This document shows, one piece after another, positions 7,395 to 12,983 of a stretch of DNA of 12,983 nucleotides; within the stretch, counting starts at the first letter, position 1, and every line of letters starts with the position of its first letter. The notes under the pieces are model-generated. The model had not been told where the DNA came from and searched no databases. It worked only from the letters and a program-made list of their open reading frames with translations. Location of the stretch: positions 1 to 12,983 of the forward strand of contig CAJMRR010000044.1 of the NCBI GenBank assembly GCA_905215835.1, given 5' to 3'. A program made the position numbers and the translations under genes. Source of the stretch: an uncultured bacterium (GTDB lineage Bacteria; Actinomycetota; Coriobacteriia; Coriobacteriales; Coriobacteriaceae).

Positions 7395-8081
7395 CTACAA
7401 ATAAATCCCCTCACCGAGCTGCTTGTGGAACTCGGCGTGATGGTCGCGTGCCCAGGTAAAGAGCGCCTGGTCAAAGTCGGTGCGCGTGGTCGGGACGCCA
7501 AAGACGCCGGCAACTTCGACGCGCACAAACTCCAGTGCCGGCAGCTTGTTGATGGCAGTGAGGGCAAACGGGGACGAGGGCTCCTCGAACAGATAGCGAC
7601 TGCCTTGCAGCGCGTCGCAACTGGTGCACGTGTTGCCGAGCGACGGGGCTTTGGAGGCTCGCGCGCCTACGGGCTTGTAGCCGCAGCGCTTATGAAGGTA
7701 GTCGCGGATTTCGCCCGGCACGCAGCCAAGAGCGGGCACGATGGCGAGTGCGTTGGCGTTGGCCGTGTCGATGGCAATGTGCCCGGCTTCGTTGGGCGCG
7801 TGCGCGATGGTGATGCTCTCGTCGTTATCGGTTCGATAGGGAATGCCGAAGGCCGCGACCGAGGTCTCTTTGTGACACTTCCAGCACTCGCGCTTGCCCA
7901 GTACTAGATATATATACGGCGCCGAGGGGTCGGATCGGTCAACACCGGGCAGCCACTCGGCAAAGGGCTCGGGGTTGACGCCGCTGGGTACATACCAGAT
8001 CTTCTTGGTCCGGTCCCATTTGGCGCCCAGCGCCTTGGCTTCTTCTTTGTGCGAAAAGGGGACATCGAGCTCGGTGCGCAT
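7395..8081 (-). CDS. DUF5710 domain protein with two CxxC pairs
   Basis: The 228-residue protein opens with a DUF5710 domain: LDVPFSHKEEAKALGAKWD, then RTKKIWYVPSG (about residues 5-33), found at the ends of many replication and mobile-element proteins. Downstream are CWKC (C66, C69) and TCTSC (C152, C155), likely one split zinc-binding site, with a ~80-residue section between that includes YRTDNDESITIAHAPNEAG. The C-terminus (TDFDQALFTWARDHHAEFHKQ) is helical. The start is set by AAGGAG (8087-8092 on the plus strand), five bases upstream of ATG 8079-8081. The frame stays open for another ~380 bases upstream, but that stretch is low-complexity and lies in a region with tRNA signals, so I exclude it. 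DUF5710 has no proven function. Confidence 0.85.
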   Translation of the reverse strand: MRTELDVPFSHKEEAKALGAKWDRTKKIWYVPSGVNPEPFAEWLPGVDRSDPSAPYIYLVLGKRECWKCHKETSVAAFGIPYRTDNDESITIAHAPNEAGHIAIDTANANALAIVPALGCVPGEIRDYLHKRCGYKPVGARASKAPSLGNTCTSCDALQGSRYLFEEPSSPFALTAINKLPALEFVRVEVAGVFGVPTTRTDFDQALFTWARDHHAEFHKQLGEGIYL

Positions 8082-8420
8082 GGCGGCTCCTTGGTGCTGC
8101 AGGTGCAAGTGACTCAAGGATACCGCAGGGTGTGGACGTTGTGGCGTTTTGCCGAGAAGCTGCGGCTCAGATGGGTTCGAGACGCGTTGGTCTCGGTGGC
8201 TATTGGGGCGGTTTTGATGGACTGCGGAGTCAGCCGGGATAGGCACTTGGGTCGCTGACGCGGTTTTGTACATGGGCAGGGTGGTTGGAGCAGTTTGCGG
8301 CGCAGTTTTGTGCCCGGCTATTGTTGATGTTGGGGTATTGAATTTGTTTGGCTGCCATTCGTCAGGTGAATTGATGTTGCGTTGCGATGACGGTTGGAAC
8401 TGCCAGCGGATTTGGCGACA
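8082..8420. other. Intergenic region between the DUF5710 gene and the tRNA-Val terminator
   Basis: About 340 bases without a supported gene. It is G/T-rich on the plus strand, with loosely repeated GCGGTTTTG-like words (near 8207, 8260 and 8300). No credible promoter for the DUF5710 gene, no dyad and no RNA gene was found beyond its ribosome binding site. Confidence 0.5.
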
Positions 8421-8458
8421 TAAAACAAAACAGCCCAGAGGGCATAGCCTCTGAGCTG
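8421..8458 (-). terminator. Rho-independent terminator of tRNA-Val
   Basis: On the minus strand CAGCTCAGAGG pairs along 11 positions (one U-G) with CCTCTGGGCTG around a 6-base loop, followed by TTTTGTTTTA. It begins nine bases after the tRNA CCA end, a textbook intrinsic terminator. Confidence 0.92.
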
Positions 8459-8466
8459 CGAACATT

Positions 8467-8541
8467 TGGTGGGCGTTAGAAGATTTGAACTTCTGACCTC
8501 TTCCGTGTCAGGGAAGCGCTCTCCCCCTGAGCTAAACGCCC
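8467..8541 (-). tRNA. tRNA-Val (anticodon GAC)
   Basis: A full cloverleaf is readable on the minus strand. The acceptor stem is GGGCGTT/AACGCCC, the D stem GCTC/GAGC with loop AGGGGGA, the anticodon stem CTTCC/GGAAG with loop CTGACAC (anticodon GAC), and the T arm AGAAG-TTCAAAT-CTTCT. Discriminator A is followed by a genome-encoded CCA (8467-8469). GAC reads GUC and GUU valine codons. It is a single-gene transcript with its own promoter and terminator. I saw no second copy of the tRNA 3' end in the window that would mark an integrated element. Confidence 0.97.
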
Positions 8542-8570
8542 GATCAAGGGTGCGCAAGCGCGCAAGGGAT

Positions 8571-8615
8571 AATATAACGGAGCCTGAACTCGGTGGCAAG
8601 AACATTTTTAAAAAT
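8571..8615 (-). promoter_or_regulatory. tRNA-Val promoter with UP-like AT tract
   Basis: On the minus strand TTGCCA (8594-8599) and TATATT (8571-8576) are separated by exactly 17 bases, about 30 bases before the tRNA 5' end. Directly upstream of the -35 lies the perfect 12-base palindrome ATTTTTAAAAAT (8604-8615), an AT tract placed as expected for an UP element of a strong stable-RNA promoter. Confidence 0.82.
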
Positions 8616-8738
8616 CGCTTACATTGTGGAATTCGGGGGCTTTGTCGCATCCATTTCAAAAGAGCCTGCTGCCGCGATTTGGCTGTCGCATAATGCAAGG
8701 CCATTGCGGTATCGAGCTATGGAAAGACGCCTGCGGAA

Positions 8739-8761
8739 TTGTCCTACCGATAAGCGGACAA
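8739..8761. promoter_or_regulatory. Inverted repeat upstream of the EamA transporter gene
   Basis: TTGTCC (8739-8744) and GGACAA (8756-8761) form a perfect 6-bp dyad with an 11-base spacer, about 70 bases before the transporter start. It may be an operator for that gene, but arms this short can arise by chance. Confidence 0.25.
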
Positions 8762-8830
8762 GCCTCCAGCTGGTGACTTCGCCGTGGTAAGGTAAGCCGA
8801 ATTGTTTCCAGGCTGTTTCGGGGGAGTGGA

Positions 8831-9853
8831 ATGAGCAAAGAGTGTGTCGAGCAGGTCGAAGGCGCAGGGGCTTCGGTGCCGATGACCGATATATCGAACA
8901 TTGATGTGCCCGAGGGCACCGACGAGCTCAGCCGTAGCACCCGCCGCGCCTGGCGCGACCGCCTTAACGATGCGTCGTCGCGCAAGATGATCACGGGCGT
9001 CTTGGCTACGCTGGTGGGCGGTTCGTTTTGGGGCTTCTCGGGCACCAGCGCGAGCTTTCTGTTCGATACCTACCACGTCGACACCTTGTGGCTTATGAGC
9101 GTGCGTCAGATTCTCGCCGGTCTACTCTTTATGGCCGTGGTTGTTACGCGCGACCGCGAGCGCCTGATTAAGCTCTGGACCACACCCGCCGATCGCAAGC
9201 AGCTGCTGCTCTTTACCGCCTTTGGCCTGCTGTTCAACCAGTTTTGCTATCTTTCGGCCGTGCGCCTGACGAACGCCGGAACCGCGACGGTGCTCCAGTG
9301 CCTGCAGCTCGTTATCATCATGGGCTACACCTGCGTGATCGATCGCCGCATGCCGCGTACTCGCGAAGTCATCGGCATTGGCCTGGCTCTGGGTGGAACC
9401 TTTTTAATCGCCACCGGCGGCGACCCCACCAGCCTGAATATTTCGCCGCTTGGCCTGGCAGCAGGTCTTATGTGTGCGGTCAGCGCCGCGTGTATGGCGG
9501 TGATTCCCGCCAAGATCCTGCCCGAATACGGCAGCCCCATCGTCACGGGTTCGGCAATGCTCACGGCGGGCGTGGTCTCGTGCGTCTTCGTGCAGCCCTG
9601 GGCGCATATGCCGGCGCTCGACGCTGCCGGCGTCGAGGCGCTCGCGGTGTTCGTGGTTATCGGCTCGTTTTTTGCTTACATGCTCTATATGCAGGGCGTT
9701 AAGGACATCGGCTCGGTACGTGCGAGCCTCATCGGAACTGTGGAGCCGGTTTCGGCGACCATCACCAGCGCCGTTATGCTGGGGACGGTGTTTTTGCCGA
9801 CCGACCTTATCGGCTTTGTCATGATCATCGTGATGATGTTCCTTACGGTGTAG
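8831..9853 (+). CDS. EamA/DMT superfamily transporter
   Basis: A 340-residue inner-membrane permease of the drug/metabolite transporter superfamily. Ten hydrophobic segments can be read, from MITGVLATLVGGSFWGFSG (starting at residue 53) to LIGFVMIIVMMFLTV at the very end, arranged as two EamA repeats of five. Typical family marks include GGSFWGFSGTSASFLF, the NAGTATVLQ stretch after TM3, and IGTVEPVSA before TM9-10. A hydrophilic, acidic then Arg-rich extension of ~50 residues precedes TM1, longer than usual, and may be partly dispensable. The start is supported by GGGGAG just before ATG 8831. The substrate (metabolite, amino acid or drug) cannot be told from sequence. The 149 bases after it hold no clear terminator. 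Confidence 0.92.
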   Translation: MSKECVEQVEGAGASVPMTDISNIDVPEGTDELSRSTRRAWRDRLNDASSRKMITGVLATLVGGSFWGFSGTSASFLFDTYHVDTLWLMSVRQILAGLLFMAVVVTRDRERLIKLWTTPADRKQLLLFTAFGLLFNQFCYLSAVRLTNAGTATVLQCLQLVIIMGYTCVIDRRMPRTREVIGIGLALGGTFLIATGGDPTSLNISPLGLAAGLMCAVSAACMAVIPAKILPEYGSPIVTGSAMLTAGVVSCVFVQPWAHMPALDAAGVEALAVFVVIGSFFAYMLYMQGVKDIGSVRASLIGTVEPVSATITSAVMLGTVFLPTDLIGFVMIIVMMFLTV

Positions 9854-10002
9854 CTAGCGCCGCCGCCAAGACAGAAAAGGTGTTGTGCCGCATTTTCGCC
9901 AATTGATGTCCGTGTCTGGAGTTTAGCTGTCGATGCTCAAAATGCCATAAACTAGTAACGTTATGGACTTTTTCATTGCGACTCAATTGCGAGGATTTCT
10001 TT

Positions 10003-12315
10003 ATGGCTGGTAATCACTTTAAGGGCAGCGATAGCGGCCGTCCTGCAGTTCCGCCGCGTCCGAACGGGGCTGGTAAGGCCGGCACGCCGGGCGGCGCTGG
10101 ACAGGGCGGTTCCGGTAAGCGCGTGTCCCCGGGCGAGACGGCGATGTTTACCGCTCTGTACGAGCAGTCTCAAAAGGCAAAAAAGACCGGCCGTGCAAGA
10201 GGGAATGTCTTTGCGGGCGGTGCAACCTCCACGTCGCAGCCGAGCGGGGCTCCTTCGGTACCCGCGAACAACGCAGGTGCTGCCAACGCCGCGAATGCCG
10301 CCGGCAACGTTAATGCCGACAAGGCCGCCAACAATACTCCCTCTGCCGGTGGCGCGGGGCTTACGGGTAACCTTGGCACGATTTACACCGGCGCCTCCGA
10401 GACTGGCACGTTCGCCCGCCTGGATGATAGCGGTGCCGAGTTTGCGGGCTCGGGTTCCAAGGAAGATTATTACGATTTTGGCTTGAACTACGGTGGCGAC
10501 GCTTCGCCGAGTTCGACCTCTGACGGTCTGGTCCGTCATCGCCATCGCAAGGGCGAGCGCAAAAAGCGTCACACCGGCGCCATTATTGCCGTTGTAGTCG
10601 CGGTGCTTCTCGTTGCGCTTGGCGCAAGCGGCTTTATGCTGCTTAACTCGGCAAAGACCGTAAAGAGCGAAGCGAAGGAGGCTGTCGAGATCGTCGGTGG
10701 CCTTAAGGACAAGGTCACGTCGGGCGATTTTTCGACGCTGCCTGACGACGCGAAGAAGATCGATGAGCTCTGCGACAGCATGAAGGCGGAGACCTCGAGC
10801 CCGCTGTGGACGGCGGCATCGTTTATCCCGGTGTATGGCAGTGACATCAACGCAGCCCGCACCATGATCGACGCCCTGTCCGATGTCTCGAGCAACGCGC
10901 TGGTTCCCATGGCCGACAACCTTTCGCAGGCCACGCCCGGCAAGCTGTTCCAGGACGGCATGATTAACGTGTCCGCGCTGCAGGCGGTCGCCGATTCGCT
11001 TTCCAGCAGCTCGAAGGTGTTCAAGAGCGCCAACGAGAAGGTCCAGGGCATTGGCGATACTCATATTTCCCAGGTGACCGAGCTGGTCGATAAGGCCAAG
11101 GACGGCTTTGCCACCCTCAACGGTGCGGTTGACGCGGCGGAGAAGGTCGCCCCCGTCCTTCCCCAGATGCTCGGCGCCAACGGCCAGACGCGCAACTACC
11201 TTATGTACGCCATGAACAACGTCGAGATTCGTGCTTGCGGCGGCTTTGGCGGTTCGCAGGGCCTGATTTCGGTCACTGACGGCCAGATGTCGATTGGCGA
11301 GTTTGTTCCCCGCATTGGACTCAGCGAGGATGAGGCAGTCGAGAGCGTCGACGAAGAGGATGAGGCGCTGTTCGGCAACCACAGTAACCTGTACAACTCG
11401 GGCAATACCTATTCGCCTGATTGGCCCCGCAACTCGCAGCGTGTCGCCGCGCTGTGGAAGTCCCAGTATGGACAGGACGTTGATGGCGTCATCGGTATCG
11501 ACCCGGTGTTCCTGCAGTATCTGCTGGGCCTGGTCGGTAACGTGTCACTGCCCGACGGAACGGTTGTCGACGGCACCAACGCCGCAAAGGTCCTCATGCA
11601 CGATGTGTACTGGAACTATCCGGTCGAGGAGTCTGACGGCATCTTTGCATCCGTCGCCAGCGCTGCCTTCGACAAGATCCTTGGCGGTATCGGCGATGTC
11701 GATGTTACGAAGCTTGTCAGCGCCGTTGAGCGCGGTGCCGAAGAGGGCCGCCTGATCGCGTGGATGAGAAACGATGATGAGCAGAGTGCCATCAAAGAGA
11801 CGGGCATTGACGCTTCGCTGCCCGATCCGGATGACCCGAGTGCCGATCCTGTTGCCGGCGTTTACTTTAACAACCTGAGCTTCTCCAAGCTCGACTGGTA
11901 TCTGAACGCCGACACGCAGATCGGCCAGGGCATCAAGAACGGCGACGGCACGTGCTCGTATCGCATCACCGTTACTCTGACGAACATCATGACGCAGGAG
12001 GAGGCAGGCAAGCTGCCCGACTACGTTGCGGCGAGCGCACCCGATGCCGCGCGTGACGACGAACGCCTGAATGTCTCGTTGTTTGCCCCGACGGGCGGCA
12101 ACATCAGTGACCTTACGGTTGAAGGCACACAGTTTGGTCTTGGCGCCGCTACGTGGCATGGAATCCCCTTCTATTCGGGCACCGTTGACCTGCATGCTGG
12201 CGAGACGACGACGATCACGTATACGCTGACCACGTCGGCCGAGGCGGGGGACAAGCCGCTTACGCTGCGTCAGACTCCTACATGCCAGGCGGCTCGCGAC
12301 AGCGCGTCGGCGTAG
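10003..12315 (+). CDS. DUF4012 domain membrane-anchored protein
   Basis: A 770-residue protein. Residues 1 to ~180 are Gly/Ala/Pro/Ser/Asn-rich and look disordered. A basic stretch (HRHRKGERKKRH) precedes one membrane helix (about 191-217, TGAIIAVVVAVLLVALGASG), giving N-in topology with the rest outside. About 170 residues of alpha-helical, coiled-coil-like sequence follow. The DUF4012 domain starts at RNYLMYAMNNVEIRACGGFGGS (from 397) and continues through DVDGVIGIDPVFLQYLLGLVG (from 492), both family hallmarks. The C-terminus is beta-rich. ATG 10003 is chosen because GAGGA (9991-9995) lies seven bases before it; the open frame from TTG 9976 has no such site. DUF4012 proteins often occur with surface-polysaccharide genes in Actinobacteria, and glmM is next on the same strand; their activity is unknown. 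A terminator-like hairpin separates this gene from glmM. Confidence 0.9.
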   Translation: MAGNHFKGSDSGRPAVPPRPNGAGKAGTPGGAGQGGSGKRVSPGETAMFTALYEQSQKAKKTGRARGNVFAGGATSTSQPSGAPSVPANNAGAANAANAAGNVNADKAANNTPSAGGAGLTGNLGTIYTGASETGTFARLDDSGAEFAGSGSKEDYYDFGLNYGGDASPSSTSDGLVRHRHRKGERKKRHTGAIIAVVVAVLLVALGASGFMLLNSAKTVKSEAKEAVEIVGGLKDKVTSGDFSTLPDDAKKIDELCDSMKAETSSPLWTAASFIPVYGSDINAARTMIDALSDVSSNALVPMADNLSQATPGKLFQDGMINVSALQAVADSLSSSSKVFKSANEKVQGIGDTHISQVTELVDKAKDGFATLNGAVDAAEKVAPVLPQMLGANGQTRNYLMYAMNNVEIRACGGFGGSQGLISVTDGQMSIGEFVPRIGLSEDEAVESVDEEDEALFGNHSNLYNSGNTYSPDWPRNSQRVAALWKSQYGQDVDGVIGIDPVFLQYLLGLVGNVSLPDGTVVDGTNAAKVLMHDVYWNYPVEESDGIFASVASAAFDKILGGIGDVDVTKLVSAVERGAEEGRLIAWMRNDDEQSAIKETGIDASLPDPDDPSADPVAGVYFNNLSFSKLDWYLNADTQIGQGIKNGDGTCSYRITVTLTNIMTQEEAGKLPDYVAASAPDAARDDERLNVSLFAPTGGNISDLTVEGTQFGLGAATWHGIPFYSGTVDLHAGETTTITYTLTTSAEAGDKPLTLRQTPTCQAARDSASA

Positions 12316-12352
12316 GGTTTTTCTGGTAGCGCAGATAATCGAGTACCATTTT

Positions 12353-12387
12353 GGGGCGGACAGGCAATCTGTTCGCCCCTATTTTGT
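12353..12387 (+). terminator. Intrinsic terminator-type hairpin just before glmM
   Basis: GGGGCGGACAG (12353-12363) pairs along all 11 positions (one G-U) with CTGTTCGCCCC (12369-12379) around GCAAT, followed by TATTTTGT. It ends one base before the glmM ribosome binding site. It either ends DUF4012 transcription, or, if glmM starts near GATAAT (12334-12339), sits in the glmM leader as an attenuator. Confidence 0.8.
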
Positions 12388-12398
12388 AAGGAGAGCGC

Positions 12399-12983
12399 AT
12401 GAAGTACTTTGGCACCGACGGCTTTCGCGGTGAGGCCAACGTTGGGCTGACGGTAGAGCACGCTTATAAGATTGGCCGTTTTGTGGGCTGGTATTACGGC
12501 GCCAACCGCGAGCGCAAGGCACGCGTGATCGTGGGCAAGGACACGCGTCGCTCGAGTTATATGTTTGAGGCGGCGCTGGTGAGCGGCCTGGTCGCGAGCG
12601 GTGCGGACGCCTATATGCTGCATGTGATCCCGACGCCGGGCGTAGCGCATCAGACTGTGGAAGGCTGCTTCGATTGCGGCATCATGATCAGCGCGAGCCA
12701 CAACCCGTTTTGCGATAACGGCATTAAGCTAGTCAACAGCGACGGCTTTAAGATGGACGAGGACGTACTGGAGCTCATCGAGGACTATATCGATGGCAAG
12801 AGCGAGGTGCCGCTGGCAACGGGCAACCACATCGGCGCCACGGTGGACTACATGCAGGGTCGCAACCGCTACATTGCTTCGCTCATCGCCAGCGCGAACT
12901 TTTCGCTGCAGGGCGTCAAGATCGGTATCGACTGCGCCAACGGCTCGGCATCCAGAACGGCGGAGCGCTTGTTCACCGAATTG
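12399..12983 (+). CDS. glmM: Phosphoglucosamine mutase, 5' part
   Basis: GlmM interconverts glucosamine-6-phosphate and glucosamine-1-phosphate on the way to UDP-GlcNAc for peptidoglycan, in the cytoplasm. The N-terminus MKYFGTDGFRGEAN is the family signature. The catalytic phosphoserine is S100 in ISASHNP, close to S102 of the E. coli enzyme. The GIKLVNSDGFKMD segment follows as in other alpha-D-phosphohexomutases. Only 195 of the ~445 expected residues are inside the window; the frame is open to the right edge. The start ATG has AAGGAG (12388-12393) five bases upstream. I prefer GlmM over ManB/PGM because of the GTDGFRG start and domain layout. No glmS-type ribozyme is apparent upstream. 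Confidence 0.95.
   Translation, partial: MKYFGTDGFRGEANVGLTVEHAYKIGRFVGWYYGANRERKARVIVGKDTRRSSYMFEAALVSGLVASGADAYMLHVIPTPGVAHQTVEGCFDCGIMISASHNPFCDNGIKLVNSDGFKMDEDVLELIEDYIDGKSEVPLATGNHIGATVDYMQGRNRYIASLIASANFSLQGVKIGIDCANGSASRTAERLFTEL

Noticed and set aside
8082..8465. Upstream extension of the DUF5710 frame
   Set aside because: Low-complexity Pro/Thr/Gln sequence that runs into the tRNA-Val terminator. AAGGAG before ATG 8081 gives a better start.
8467..8541. tRNA-Val as an attachment site of an integrated element
   Set aside because: No integrase gene and no second copy of the tRNA 3' end were found in the window.
9973..11382. Minus-strand open frame of 469 codons
   Set aside because: Antisense shadow of the DUF4012 gene with a composition skewed to Arg/Ala/Gly and no family motif.
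12316..12398. Riboswitch or glmS-like ribozyme upstream of glmM
   Set aside because: Only 83 bases are available, and they are explained by one simple hairpin with a T-rich tail.

Overview
The window looks like a chromosomal segment of a high-GC Gram-positive bacterium of the Coriobacteriia, most likely Collinsella or a close relative. This rests on the high-GC coding sequence, the strong AGGAG-type ribosome binding sites, and the gene families present: a large M16C metallopeptidase, a DUF4012 envelope protein next to glmM, AlbA_2/HATPase_c_4 regulators and an EamA transporter. The genus is an inference and could not be checked here.

Left part (1-2971, minus strand): an almost complete PreP-like M16C zinc peptidase that runs off the left edge. 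Its reading frame is broken once, near codon 178, inside a GC-rich near-palindrome that would be perfect with one extra base. The rest of the gene stays open to the window edge. Positions 2972-3592 hold no gene but are rich in structure: a ~150-bp palindromic element built on a 21-base repeat (3137-3285), eight copies of AGAGATA in both orientations (3296-3529) inside a short inverted repeat, and a sharp dyad at 3386-3414.

Middle part (3593-8081): an accessory cluster. It holds an AlbA_2/HATPase_c_4/winged-helix regulator (+), an unrecognised 163-residue protein (-), an HNH_2 endonuclease with a long N-terminal part that may read DNA modification (+), a 94-residue protein with two CxxC knuckles (+), and a DUF5710 protein with two more CxxC pairs (-). 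The genes are mostly single units in mixed orientations, each with its own ribosome binding site. No transposase, integrase, CRISPR array or rRNA is visible.

Right part (8421-12983): core genome. A tRNA-Val(GAC) on the minus strand has a clear promoter with an AT-rich upstream tract and an intrinsic terminator. It is followed on the plus strand by an EamA/DMT transporter, a 770-residue single-pass DUF4012 protein, an intrinsic-terminator hairpin, and the first 195 codons of glmM (phosphoglucosamine mutase), which runs off the right edge. DUF4012 proteins are often linked to surface polysaccharides and glmM supplies glucosamine-1-phosphate for UDP-GlcNAc, so this end is plausibly an envelope-related neighbourhood.
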